Assembly: GCA_033558025.1 (NCBI GenBank)
Contig: JAUCEF010000007.1
Span: 6,758,001-6,822,000 of the forward strand
Direction of reading: 5' to 3'
DNA: 64,000 bases
DNA from: Phytophthora sp. 'mugwort'
Lineage: Eukaryota > Oomycota > Peronosporomycetes > Peronosporales > Peronosporaceae
A program made the position numbers and the translations under genes. How positions within the stretch are numbered: position 1 is the first letter of the stretch; every line of letters begins with the position of its first letter. This document shows positions 8,826 through 19,502 of the stretch, in pieces. The notes under the pieces are model-generated. The model was not told the DNA's origin. It made no database searches and saw only the letters and a list, made by a program, of their open reading frames with translations.

Positions 8826-11800
8826 TCAAACTAAAAGGTTTGCCACCCATCCAAACACCCACAGGCCAGTAGCAATGAGTGTGGTGATTGCAGAAAGCGA
8901 TGCAGCTCCAGACGAATCGCCGGTATTTGCCGACCCGCTACCAGTTGGAGTAGCAGTCGTTGGGGCTGGTGTTGGGGCAGATGTCGGGGCAGATGTCGGG
9001 GCGGGAGTTGGAGCTGGTGTTGGAGGAGGTACCTGTGGGGCCGGCGCATTGAAAGCATAATACTTGCTGCTCCCAATGCACTCGTGAACAGATAACTGAG
9101 CTTTGGTGAGGGGCGTCGTAATGGGCGTAGCATCCTTGCACTGTCTGTCTTCATACGCAACCATTGTTCCTGATCCATCAGTGCCCAGCGTGAAGGTGAA
9201 ACTTGACGAAGCGTCCATGGCCAAGTAGCACTTTTGATCAGCGGAGAGAACCATCACACCCTCTTTCGATTGACAGCTCGATTCTTCCTTGTACAACTCA
9301 AGGACGACGTACGGCTTCGTACCGAATGCCAAGTTTGCAGCTGCAAAGTAGTCATTTGAGCACGCGTACGAAATAGATCGCTCGCCAAAACCCATGCACC
9401 CACTCGTTGCTGCGCACGTGTACGTGCTTGAAAAGGTCATTTGGGTCGGCGATGCGCAAGAGTTGCCACCAAACACAGCGACCGTAGACCATACAACCGA
9501 TGTCGCTCCACCACCGTAAATCTTCATGTCCATGATGCCATTCGCATCATTAGCGCACGAGTTGCCCGTCGCTTGATCTGCCGTCACAGTCAACGTGGTG
9601 CCAGTCGTCGCGCATGCTGCCGAGTCCAAGTACGTTTTCACTGTCGCCGATCCATCCGCCTTACGAGTAGACCTGTAGCTGGCGGATGCTCCTGTCTTGT
9701 GGCACTTGCCGTCCGCTAGGTACGTCGTGATTCCTAACAGTTTACTGGCAGCACAACTCTGACCCGCTGTGTACTTCTCCACAATCACGTACGGGTTGGA
9801 CCCGAATGTAGCAGTCATATCCGTCTTGTACGTCAGTGTAGAGCTGCATGAGGTACCTATGTACGGTTCACTAGAACCGGTGCAAGTGCTTGAAGGAGAG
9901 CAGACGTCCACAAGGACCACAGATGTTGCCACTTGCGTTGGCACTGCCGGAGATTTGCAGCTACCCACCGTTGTGTCATAGCTATTTGTCGACGACAAGT
10001 ATAACGGCGTCGCTCCACCACCATAAACCTTCGTGTCCAAGATGCCATTCACATCATTAGCGCACGAGTTGCCCGTCGCCTGAGCTGCCGTCACAGATAG
10101 CGTAGTGCCAGTCGTCGCACACGTCGTTGAGTCCGTGTACGTCTTGACTTCAGCCGCTCCGTCCGCAGATCGTGTCGCTCTGTAGCTGGCGGATGCTCCT
10201 GTCTTGTGGCACTTGCCATCCGCTAGGTACGTCGTGATTCCTAACAGTTTACTGGCAGCACAACTCTGACCCGCTGTGTACTTCTCCACAATCACGTACG
10301 GGTTGGACCCGAATGTAGCAGTCATATCCGTCTTGTACGTCAGTGTAGAGCTGCATGAGGTACCTATGTACGGTTCACTAGAACCGGTGCAAGTGCTTGA
10401 AGGGGTGCAGGCGTCCACAAGGACCACAGATGTTGCCACTTGCGTTGGCACTGCCGGAGATTTGCAGCTACCCACCGTTGTGTCATAGCTATTTGTCGAC
10501 GACAAGTATAACGGCGTCGCTCCACCACCATAAACCTTCGTGTCCAAGATGCCATTCACATCATTAGCGCACGAGTTGCCCGTCGCCTGAGCTGCCGTCA
10601 CAGATAGCGTAGTGCCAGCCGTCGCACACGTCGCCGAGTCCGTGTACGTCTTGACTTCAGCCGCTCCGTCCGCAGACCGTGTCGCTCTGTAGCTGGCGGA
10701 TGCTCCTGTCTTGTGGCACTTACCGTCCGCCAAATACGTTGCGATCGAATTCACCTTCGTCGGATTACAAGTCTGTCCAGCAGTGTGTTTCTGCACGATC
10801 ACATACGGGTTGGACCCGAACATAGTAGCCATGTCGTCGTTGTACGTTAACAGAGAAGTGCATGTCATGCCGGTGTACGGCTCGGCGCTACCGGTGCAAG
10901 TCGACGACGCCGTACAAGTAGCTGAACTCACATCAAATACCGTGGTATCTACCAGCGTCGGCACTCCCGGCGACTTGCAGCTGTCCGAGGCAGTGCTGAA
11001 AGACAGCGTTGACTTGAAGAGCGACGCGGTCTTCCCAGCGCCATAAATCTTCGTGTTTAAGATGCCATTAGCACCATTAGCGCACGAATTGCCCGTCGCT
11101 TGGGCTGCCGTCACAATCATCGTGGTACCGGTCGTCGCACACGTCGCCGAGTCCGTGTACGTCTTGACCACCGCCGATCCGTCAACCGCACGCGTTGCTG
11201 CATAGCTTGCAGATGCTCCTGTCTTGTGGCACTTACCGTCCGCTAGGTACGTCGTGATTCCTAACAGTTGACTGACAGCACAACTCTGACCCGCTGTGTA
11301 CTTCTCCACAATCACGTACGGGTTGGACCCGAATGTAGCAGTCATATCCGTCTTGTACGTCAGTGTAGAGCTGCATGAGGTACCTGTGTACGGTTCACTA
11401 GAACCGGTGCAAGTGCTTGAAGGGGAGCAGACGTCCACAAGGACCACAGATGTTGCCACTTGCGTTGGCACTGCCGGAGATTTGCAGCTACCCACCGTTG
11501 TGTCATAGCTATTTGTCGACGACAAGTATAACGGCGTCGCTCCACCACCATAAACCTTCGTGTCCAAGATGCCATTCACATCATTAGCGCACGAGTTGCC
11601 CGTCGCCTGAGCTGCCGTCACAGATAGCGTAGTGCCAGTCGTCGCACACGTCGTTGAGTCCGTGTACGTCTTGACTTCAGCCGCTCCGTCCGCAGATCGT
11701 GTCGCTCTGTAGCTGGCGGATGCTCCTGTCTTGTGGCACTTGCCATCCGCTAGGTACGTCGTGATTCCTAACAGTTTACTGGCAGCACAACTCTGACCCG

Positions 11801-14800
11801 CTGTGTACTTCTCCACAATCACGTATGGGTTGGACCCGAATGTAGCAGTCATATCCGTCTTGTACGTCAGTGTAGAGCTGCATGAGGTACCTATGTACGG
11901 TTCACTAGAACCGGTGCAAGTGCTTGAAGGGGTGCAGGCGTCCACAAGGACCACAGATGTTGCCACTTGCGTTGGCACTGCCGGAGATTTGCAGCTACCC
12001 ACCGTTGTGTCATAGCTATTTGTCGACGACAAGTATAACGGCGTCGCTCCACCACCATAAACCTTCGTGTCCAAGATGCCATTCACATCATTAGCGCACG
12101 AGTTGCCCGTCGCCTGAGCTGCCGTCACAGATAGCGTAGTGCCAGCCGTCGCACACGTCGCCGAGTCCGTGTACGTCTTGACTTCAGCCGCTCCGTCCGC
12201 AGACCGTGTCGCTCTGTAGCTGGCGGATGCTCCTGTCTTGTGGCACTTACCGTCCGCCAAATACGTTGCGATCGAATTCACCTTCGTCGGATTACAAGTC
12301 TGTCCAGCAGTGTGTTTCTGCACGATCACATACGGGTTGGACCCGAACATAGTAGCCATGTCGTCGTTGTACGTCAACAGAGAAGTGCATGTCATGCCGG
12401 TGTACGGCTCGGCGCTACCGGTGCAAGTCGACGACGCCGTACAAGTAGCTGAACTCACATCAAATACCGTGGTATCTACCAGCGTCGGCACTCCCGGCGA
12501 CTTGCAGCTGTCCGAGGCAGTGCTGAAAGACAGCGTTGACTTGAAGAGCGACGCGGTCTTCCCAGCGCCATAAATCTTCGTGTTTAAGATGCCATTAGCA
12601 TCATTAGCGCACGAGTTTCCCGTCGCTTGAGCTGCAGTCACAATCATCGTGGTGCCAGTCGTCGCACACGTCGGCGAGTTTGTGTATGTCTTGACCACCG
12701 CCGATCCGTCATTCGCACGCGTCGCCACATAGCTGGCTGAGGCCCCTGTTTTGCGGCACTTGCCATCGGCTAAATATGCTGCGATACTGGTGAGAAATGG
12801 GGAAGCACATTTTTTGCCAGCAGCGTAGTTCTTGACGATAACGTAAGGATTCGTGCCGAATGCATTTTGAAAGTCGGATTTGTACGTTGACAGGGTGCCA
12901 CAAAACGTACCAGTGAACAGATCACCAGAACCAGAGCATGTAGTTGACGCCGTGCACGTATCCAACACGTCTACAGACGCAGCTAACAGTGAAGGCACTG
13001 CCGGCGATTTGCAACTGCCCGTGTTAGTATCGTAGCTCGCTGTCACCGTTAGGAAAAACGCCGTTGCTCCACCACCGTAAACCTTCGTGTCCAAGATGCC
13101 ATTCACATTATTCCCGCACGAGTTGCCCGTCGCCTGAGCTGCCGTCACAGATAGCGTAGTGCCAGCCGTCGCACACGTCGCCGAGTCCGTGTACGTCTTG
13201 ACTTCAGCCGCTCCGTCCGCAGACCGTGTCGCTCTGTAGCTGGCGGATGCTCCTGTCTTGTGGCACTTACCGTCTGCCAGATACGTCGTGATGGCTGATA
13301 GTTGATTGGCAGCACAACTCTGACTCGCTGTGTACTTCTCCACAATCACGTACGGGTTGGACCCGAACACAGCAGCCATATCCGTTTTGTACGTCACGGT
13401 GGAACTGCACGCCGTACCGGTGTACGGCTCACCAGAACCAGCACAAATGCTTGTAGCCGTACAAGCGTCCGCAAGATCCAAAGATGTTACGACTTGTGTC
13501 GGCACTGCCGGGGATTTACAACCGCCTGCGTCAGTACTATAGCTCATTGTCGACGTCAGGTAAAACATCGGCGTCGTTCCACCACCGTAGATCTTCGTGT
13601 TCAAGATGCCATTCACATCATTAGCGCATGAGTTGCCCGTCGCCTGAGCTGCCGTCACAGTCAACGTGGTGCCAGTTGTCGCACACGTCGCCGAGTCCGT
13701 GTACGTTTTCACTGTCGCCGATCCATCCGCCTTACGAGTAGACCTGTAGCTGGCGGATGCTCCTGTCTTGTGGCACTTGCCGTCCGCTAGGTACGTCGTG
13801 ATTCCTAACAGTTTACTGGCAGCACAACTCTGACTCGCTGTGTACTTCTCCACAATCACGTACGGATTGGACCCGAATGTAGCAGCCATATCCGTCTTGT
13901 ACGTCAATGTAGAGCTGCATGAGGTACCTATGTACGGTTCACTAGAACCGGTGCAAGTGCTTGAAGGGGAGCAGACGTCCACAAGGACCACAGATGTTGC
14001 CACTTGCGTTGGCACTGCCGGAGATTTGCAGCTACCCACCGTTGTGTCATAGCTATTTGTCGACGACAAGTATAACGGCGTCGCTCCACCACCATAAACC
14101 TTCGTGTCCAAGATGCCATTCACATCATTAGCGCACGAGTTGCCCGTCGCCTGAGCTGCCGTCACAGATAGCGTAGTGCCAGCCGTCGCACACGTCGCCG
14201 AGTCCGTGTACGTCTTGACTTCAGCCGCTCCGTCCGCAGACCGTGTCGCTCTGTAGCTGGCGGATGCTCCTGTCTTGTGGCACTTACCGTCCGCCAAATA
14301 CGTTGCGATCGAATTCACCTTCGTCGGATTACAAGTCTGTCCAGCAGTGTGTTTCTGCACGATCACATACGGGTTGGACCCGAACATAGTAGCCATGTCG
14401 TCGTTGTACGTCAACAGAGAAGTGCATGTCATGCCGGTGTACGGCTCGGCGCTACCGGTGCAAGTCGACGACGCCGTACAAGTAGCTGAACTCACATCAA
14501 ATACCGTGGTATCTACCAGCGTCGGCACTCCCGGCGACTTGCAGCTGTCCGAGGCAGTGCTGAAAGACAGCGTTGACTTGAAGAGCGACGCGGTCTTTCC
14601 ATATCCGTAAACCTGCTTGTCTAGGATGCCGCTTCCATCATTTGTACACGAGTTTCCCAGCGTTTGAGCCGCAGTCACAGTCAACGTGGTACCCGTCGTC
14701 GCACACGTCGGCGAGTCCGTGTACGTCTTGACCACCGCCGATCCGTCTTCCGCCCGCGTTGCCGCATAACTAGCTGAGTTTCCTGTCTTGTGGCAGATAC

Positions 14801-17771
14801 CATCTGCCAGATACGTTGCGATCGAAGCTACTTTAGTCGGGTCACAGTTTTGACCAGCGGTGTATGTCTTCACAATCACATACGGGCTGGACCCGAACAT
14901 AGTAGCCATGTCGTCGTTGTACGTCAACAGAGAAGTGCATGTCGTGCCGGTGTACGGCTCGGCGCTACCGGTGCAAGTCGACGACGCCGTACAAGTAGCT
15001 GAACTCACATCAAATACCGTGGTATCTACCAGCGTCGGCACTCCCGGCGACTTGCAGCTGTCCGAGGCAGTGCTGAAAGACAGCGTTGACTTGAAGAGCG
15101 ACGCGGTCTTCCCAGCGCCATAAACCTTCGTGTTTAAGATGCCATTAGCACCACTAGCACACGAGTTGCCCGTCGCTTGAGCTGCAGTCACAGTCAGCGT
15201 GGTACCCGTCGTCGCACACGTCGGCGAGTCCGTGTACGTCTTGACCACCGCCGATCCGTCTTCCGCCCGCGTTGCCGCATAACTAGCTGAGTTTCCTGTC
15301 TTGTGGCAGATACCATCTGCCAGATACGTTGCGATCGAAGCTACTTTAGTCGGGTCACAGTTTTGACCAGCGGTGTATGTCTTCACAATCACATACGGGT
15401 TGGACCCGAACATAGTAGCCATGTCGTCGTTGTACGTCAACAGAGAAGTGCATGTCGTGCCGGTGTACGGCTCGGCGCTACCGGTGCAAGTCGACGACGC
15501 CGTACAAGTAGCTGAACTCACATCAAATACCGTGGTATCTACCAGCGTCGGCACTCCCGGCGACTTGCAGCTGTCCGAGGCAGTGCTGAAAGACAGCGTT
15601 GACTTGAAGAGCGACGCAGTCTTCCCAGCGCCATAAACCTTCGTGTTTAAGATGCCATTAGCACCACTAGCACACGAGTTTCCCGTCGCTTGAGCTGCAG
15701 TCACAGTCAGCGTGGTACCGGTCGTCGCACACGTCGGCGAGTCCGTGTACGTCTTGACCACCGCCGATCCGTCTTCCGCCCGCGTTGCCGCATAACTAGC
15801 TGAGTTTCCTGTCTTGTGGCAGATACCATCTGCCAGATACGTTGCGATCGAAGCTACTTTAGTCGGGTCACAGTTTTGACCAGCGGTGTATGTCTTCACA
15901 ATCACATACGGGCTGGACCCGAACATAGTAGCCATGTCGTCGTTGTACGTCAACAGAGAAGTGCATGTCGTGCCGGTGTACGGCTCGGCGCTACCGGTGC
16001 AAGTCGACGACGCCGTACAAGTAGCTGAACTCACATCAAATACCGTGGTATCTACCAGCGTCGGCACTCCCGGCGACTTGCAGCTGTCCGAGGCAGTGCT
16101 GAAAGACAGCGTTGACTTGAAGAGCGACGCGGTCTTCCCAGCGCCATAAACCTTCGTGTTTAAGATGCCATTAGCACCACTAGCACACGAGTTGCCCGTC
16201 GCTTGAGCTGCAGTCACAGTCAGCGTGGTACCCGTCGTCGCACACGTCGGCGAGTCCGTGTACGTCTTGACCACCGCCGATCCGTCTTCCGCCCGCGTTG
16301 CCGCATAACTAGCTGAGTTTCCTGTCTTGTGGCAGATACCATCTGCCAGATACGTTGCGATCGAAGCTACTTTAGTCGGGTCACAGTTTTGACCAGCGGT
16401 GTATGTCTTCACAATCACATACGGGTTGGACCCGAACATAGTAGCCATGTCGTCGTTGTACGTCAACAGAGAAGTGCATGTCGTGCCGGTGTACGGCTCG
16501 GCGCTACCGGTGCAAGTCGACGACGCCGTACAAGTAGCTGAACTCACATCAAATACCGTGGTATCTACCAGCGTCGGCACTCCCGGCGACTTGCAGCTGT
16601 CCGAGGCAGTGCTGAAAGACAGCGTTGACTTGAAGAGCGACGCGGTCTTCCCAGCGCCATAAATCTTCGTGTCCAAGATGCCATTAGCATCATTAGCACA
16701 CGAGTTGCCCGTCGCTTGAGCTGCAGTCACAGTCAGCGTGGTACCGGTCGTCGCACACGTCGGCGAGTCCGTGTACGTCTTGACCACCGCTGATCCGTCT
16801 TCCGCCCGCGTTGCCGCATAACTAGCTGAGTTTCCTGTCTTGTGGCAGATACCATCTGCCAGATACGTTGCGATCGAAGCTACTTTAGTCGGGTCACAGT
16901 TTTGACCAGCGGTGTATGTCTTCACAATCACATACGGGTTGGACCCGAACATAGTAGCCATGTCGTCGTTGTACGTCAACAGAGAAGTGCATGTCGTGCC
17001 GGTGTACGGCTCGGCGCTACCGGTGCAAGTCGACGACGCCGTACAAGTAGCTGAACTCACATCAAATACCGTGGTATCTACCAGCGTCGGCACTCCCGGC
17101 GACTTGCAGCTGTCCGAGGCAGTGCTGAAAGACAGCGTTGACTTGAAGAGCGACGCGGTCTTCCCAGCGCCATAAATCTTCGTGTCCAAGATGCCATTAG
17201 CATCATTAGCACACGAGTTGCCCGTCGCTTGAGCTGCAGTCACAGTCAGCGTGGTACCGGTCGTCGCACACGTCGGCGAGTCCGTGTACGTCTTGACCAC
17301 CGCCGATCCGTCTTCCGCCCGCGTTGCCGCATAACTAGCTGAGGTTCCTGTTTTGTGGCATATGCCATCCGCCAAGTATACCTTGGAACTGGTAATATCA
17401 GTGTCTGCAGCACAGCTCTGACCGGCCGTGTAGGCTTCAACAACGACATAGGGATTTGAGCCGAAGATAGTTGGCAGATCCGCTGTGATAAATGCGGCTC
17501 CGCTGCTTCCATCCGTGGAGGAACACGAGATAGCAGGAAATAGCGATGACCCTGTTGAAGTTTCTGGGCACGCGTTACTAGCTACACAAGTGCCGCTAGG
17601 TTGTACAGCCGTCACTGAAACCGGTATACCTCCAGGCGTAGAGCCATCACATTCCCCTGACGTAGCGTATTGCGTGGTGACTTCCAAATTGACGGCAGCA
17701 GCTTGGTCAGTGATAACACTGGCTAATAGGATTGCCGCCACACCAAGGGTGTGAAGCCTGAAGGGCTTCAT
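8826..17771 (-). CDS. Giant secreted Cys-rich repeat protein with GPI-type C-terminus
   Basis: The preferred start is the ATG at 17771-17769 (2,981 residues). It gives a signal peptide (MKPFRLHTLGVAAILLASV, cleaved near QAAA-VN) and lies about 90 nt downstream of an initiator-like motif; the longer frame beginning at 17924 starts upstream of that motif. The body has about 16 repeats of 169-171 residues rich in Thr, Ser, Ala and Gly. Each has eight Cys at fixed spots (for example GICHKTG, SPTCATTGTT, SDSCKSPG) and conserved SNPYVIV and VVKTYTDS blocks. A 17th divergent copy, a Pro/Ala/Thr stalk and a hydrophobic tail (SAITTLIATGLWVFGW...) follow, fitting a GPI signal. Size, repeat length and repeat number recall the large-peripheral-vesicle (Lpv) proteins of Phytophthora zoospores, but homology was not tested. 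A cell-wall or surface adhesin is an alternative. Confidence 0.85.
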   Translation of the reverse strand: MKPFRLHTLGVAAILLASVITDQAAAVNLEVTTQYATSGECDGSTPGGIPVSVTAVQPSGTCVASNACPETSTGSSLFPAISCSSTDGSSGAAFITADLPTIFGSNPYVVVEAYTAGQSCAADTDITSSKVYLADGICHKTGTSASYAATRAEDGSAVVKTYTDSPTCATTGTTLTVTAAQATGNSCANDANGILDTKIYGAGKTASLFKSTLSFSTASDSCKSPGVPTLVDTTVFDVSSATCTASSTCTGSAEPYTGTTCTSLLTYNDDMATMFGSNPYVIVKTYTAGQNCDPTKVASIATYLADGICHKTGNSASYAATRAEDGSAVVKTYTDSPTCATTGTTLTVTAAQATGNSCANDANGILDTKIYGAGKTASLFKSTLSFSTASDSCKSPGVPTLVDTTVFDVSSATCTASSTCTGSAEPYTGTTCTSLLTYNDDMATMFGSNPYVIVKTYTAGQNCDPTKVASIATYLADGICHKTGNSASYAATRAEDGSAVVKTYTDSPTCATTGTTLTVTAAQATGNSCASGANGILNTKVYGAGKTASLFKSTLSFSTASDSCKSPGVPTLVDTTVFDVSSATCTASSTCTGSAEPYTGTTCTSLLTYNDDMATMFGSSPYVIVKTYTAGQNCDPTKVASIATYLADGICHKTGNSASYAATRAEDGSAVVKTYTDSPTCATTGTTLTVTAAQATGNSCASGANGILNTKVYGAGKTASLFKSTLSFSTASDSCKSPGVPTLVDTTVFDVSSATCTASSTCTGSAEPYTGTTCTSLLTYNDDMATMFGSNPYVIVKTYTAGQNCDPTKVASIATYLADGICHKTGNSASYAATRAEDGSAVVKTYTDSPTCATTGTTLTVTAAQATGNSCASGANGILNTKVYGAGKTASLFKSTLSFSTASDSCKSPGVPTLVDTTVFDVSSATCTASSTCTGSAEPYTGTTCTSLLTYNDDMATMFGSSPYVIVKTYTAGQNCDPTKVASIATYLADGICHKTGNSASYAATRAEDGSAVVKTYTDSPTCATTGTTLTVTAAQTLGNSCTNDGSGILDKQVYGYGKTASLFKSTLSFSTASDSCKSPGVPTLVDTTVFDVSSATCTASSTCTGSAEPYTGMTCTSLLTYNDDMATMFGSNPYVIVQKHTAGQTCNPTKVNSIATYLADGKCHKTGASASYRATRSADGAAEVKTYTDSATCATAGTTLSVTAAQATGNSCANDVNGILDTKVYGGGATPLYLSSTNSYDTTVGSCKSPAVPTQVATSVVLVDVCSPSSTCTGSSEPYIGTSCSSTLTYKTDMAATFGSNPYVIVEKYTASQSCAASKLLGITTYLADGKCHKTGASASYRSTRKADGSATVKTYTDSATCATTGTTLTVTAAQATGNSCANDVNGILNTKIYGGGTTPMFYLTSTMSYSTDAGGCKSPAVPTQVVTSLDLADACTATSICAGSGEPYTGTACSSTVTYKTDMAAVFGSNPYVIVEKYTASQSCAANQLSAITTYLADGKCHKTGASASYRATRSADGAAEVKTYTDSATCATAGTTLSVTAAQATGNSCGNNVNGILDTKVYGGGATAFFLTVTASYDTNTGSCKSPAVPSLLAASVDVLDTCTASTTCSGSGDLFTGTFCGTLSTYKSDFQNAFGTNPYVIVKNYAAGKKCASPFLTSIAAYLADGKCRKTGASASYVATRANDGSAVVKTYTNSPTCATTGTTMIVTAAQATGNSCANDANGILNTKIYGAGKTASLFKSTLSFSTASDSCKSPGVPTLVDTTVFDVSSATCTASSTCTGSAEPYTGMTCTSLLTYNDDMATMFGSNPYVIVQKHTAGQTCNPTKVNSIATYLADGKCHKTGASASYRATRSADGAAEVKTYTDSATCATAGTTLSVTAAQATGNSCANDVNGILDTKVYGGGATPLYLSSTNSYDTTVGSCKSPAVPTQVATSVVLVDACTPSSTCTGSSEPYIGTSCSSTLTYKTDMTATFGSNPYVIVEKYTAGQSCAASKLLGITTYLADGKCHKTGASASYRATRSADGAAEVKTYTDSTTCATTGTTLSVTAAQATGNSCANDVNGILDTKVYGGGATPLYLSSTNSYDTTVGSCKSPAVPTQVATSVVLVDVCSPSSTCTGSSEPYTGTSCSSTLTYKTDMTATFGSNPYVIVEKYTAGQSCAVSQLLGITTYLADGKCHKTGASASYAATRAVDGSAVVKTYTDSATCATTGTTMIVTAAQATGNSCANGANGILNTKIYGAGKTASLFKSTLSFSTASDSCKSPGVPTLVDTTVFDVSSATCTASSTCTGSAEPYTGMTCTSLLTYNDDMATMFGSNPYVIVQKHTAGQTCNPTKVNSIATYLADGKCHKTGASASYRATRSADGAAEVKTYTDSATCATAGTTLSVTAAQATGNSCANDVNGILDTKVYGGGATPLYLSSTNSYDTTVGSCKSPAVPTQVATSVVLVDACTPSSTCTGSSEPYIGTSCSSTLTYKTDMTATFGSNPYVIVEKYTAGQSCAASKLLGITTYLADGKCHKTGASASYRATRSADGAAEVKTYTDSTTCATTGTTLSVTAAQATGNSCANDVNGILDTKVYGGGATPLYLSSTNSYDTTVGSCKSPAVPTQVATSVVLVDVCSPSSTCTGSSEPYIGTSCSSTLTYKTDMTATFGSNPYVIVEKYTAGQSCAASKLLGITTYLADGKCHKTGASASYRSTRKADGSATVKTYLDSAACATTGTTLTVTADQATGNSCANDANGIMDMKIYGGGATSVVWSTVAVFGGNSCASPTQMTFSSTYTCAATSGCMGFGERSISYACSNDYFAAANLAFGTKPYVVLELYKEESSCQSKEGVMVLSADQKCYLAMDASSSFTFTLGTDGSGTMVAYEDRQCKDATPITTPLTKAQLSVHECIGSSKYYAFNAPAPQVPPPTPAPTPAPTSAPTSAPTPAPTTATPTGSGSANTGDSSGAASLSAITTLIATGLWVFGWVANLLV
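9500..17320 (-). repeat. Coding tandem repeat, 513/507-bp units, with 1,527-bp super-repeats
   Basis: Two unit classes are seen. The 513-bp class has GAGKTASLF and the 507-bp class has GGGATPLYL. Between about 14.7 and 17.3 kb, five 513-bp units are nearly identical, recurring at exact 513-bp steps (14790, 15303, 15816, 16329, 16842). Between 9.77 and 12.8 kb the order 507-507-513 occurs twice as a 1,527-bp super-unit (9769 and 11296 are equivalent positions). This pattern indicates recent unequal crossing-over or gene conversion. Confidence 0.9.
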
Positions 17772-17856
17772 GGCGGTCGATGCTCGGTAGTCGCTGATCG
17801 AAAGTGTCGCTTGGTCGCTCGATGTTGACTCGGGTGCTGTGAGAACTCGGCAAGTT

Positions 17857-17865
17857 CGAGAATGA
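17857..17865 (-). promoter_or_regulatory. Oomycete initiator-like motif
   Basis: The minus strand reads TCATTCTCG, matching the TCATTYY core of the oomycete initiator. It lies about 86 nt upstream of the ATG at 17771 and downstream of the alternative start at 17924, so it favours the shorter protein. Motif match only. Confidence 0.5.
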
Positions 17866-19419
17866 GAGTAAAGCGGCCCTTTGTTTTCCCGTGGCAACCC
17901 CACGGCGCTTTGACAAGATCTCATGATGCGGCCTTCCGCATTCCTCCCTCATTCGACAACTCGAAACATGGAAAAGCTATTAATCAAAAGCGCTTTCTAT
18001 TTTCGAAATCGCTGTCAAACCGCCAGCATTTTAAAACAATACACATTTACTATCAGCACTCGTACAATATAATACCGCAATCTAAGCAAGTGTTAAAGCG
18101 CTGTGTCACATTCACATGAGATCTAGCAATACAGCAACATCCCTTTGCTTACAATGGTTCACAATAATTGCTTTAGGTTGCCGAATTAGGGCAAGCCTCG
18201 AAGGTCGAAGTTGCGAAACCGCTCGACTGTTGCTAAAGATCTTCGATGAACCACTCGCAGTTAGAAGATCATTATAAACCCATACGATCTACTAACTAAC
18301 GTTGTCTCAGTTATGCTACTACTTCAGAAGTACTAAAAAGATACTGCCAAAAGTCTCTCTAAATTAATAGATAAACATTATTCACAACACTCGTAGCTGC
18401 TCGACATGCTGCCTCCAAGTGCCGCCGACGTGGACACTCTCGAAATCTTACTCTATGCTTTCCTCAGCACGTGCAAGGTGGTCTGTCATTCCTTGACGAC
18501 TCGTCAATGAGCTACTATACACCTGCCAGATTCAAATATGGACGAGTATCACCCCGCCCTAAGATGCAGCCTAGTTCACGAAATCGACGGGAGCGTGCCA
18601 GCCCCAGACGTTCTGGACAGAAGTAATGGAATATCGTCGACATTGTTTCTTTGTTGGTGAGCGAAGTGGCGAGTTCACGTGCATAGAGAGAGACTCGAGT
18701 GGTGCGCCGCTTTCGACTGGATACATGTATTACATTCTCACCCAATGTGTGTGCCGGGACATGACCCGCGTTGGGGTCCACAGAAAGCCGAGCCTACTTC
18801 ATTTTAGGGGCGGTCATCCCTAATAAGCCCTGACTCATGACCGATCTCGTCTACATATGTAGACGGACCAACATCGGTGTACCGATACCTTTCGCTCTAT
18901 TTTAACGTGGGACGCGTGGGTAAGTGACTGGAACTAGCCAGATCTGCGCTTACGGATCAGCTTTGACTACCTTATGAAAACACTACCGATGAGTACTAGT
19001 TCGCATAAACACAGCCGATGGCAGCAGATGCGCAGGCCCGCCGACTACCAGTATCCCCAGACTTCCACAAGCTCTTCGTCATGCACCTGGACCAGGGCTG
19101 CTCAGCTGTACTTCACACGTACTCGCGGTGCCTGGGATGCAATGAACTGGGTATAAAGTATAGCTCAAACTCGAAAAGCATAAGTGTTTCCATAACTACA
19201 TTTTGCATTGTTGTCCAGAAACTGCTGCTTCGTCCATTCGGACTGAGAAAAAAAAAAGTTAATTTTTGAAAGGCTTACAAATAAAAATGAAATACCAAAG
19301 GAACGTGAACGACTTGTCCTTATTACATTTTTAAGGACACATTTATTAATAATTGGCTAGTCAAGTACACTCACTCCGCATCAGCCCGCACTTCAAGAGC
19401 TTGAGAAGCTTTCTGCAGC
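17866..19419. other. Intergenic stretch with no confident gene
   Basis: Moderately AT-rich. Short plus-strand ORFs at 18406-18510 (34 codons) and 18538-18660 (40 codons) look somewhat protein-like, and the second ends at a GTGAGC donor-like sequence, but no motif or onward exon was found. A further unrecognised plus ORF lies at 19018-19269. The Gypsy element begins at the right edge. Confidence 0.4.
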
Positions 19420-19502
19420 TGTCCCAAGTGAGATTGTTGGTCACGGTGGTTACCGTCTGGGATAAGACGATGGGCGTCACCTGGTCGGTGGTGCGTGGCA
19501 CG

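Noticed and set aside
9441..17175. Many 60-110 codon plus-strand ORFs at 507/513-bp spacing
   Set aside because: They are antisense shadows of the repeat protein, multiplied by its periodicity.
17772..17924. Longer start of the giant repeat protein at 17924
   Set aside because: It lies upstream of an initiator-like motif and would bury the clear signal peptide that begins at 17771.
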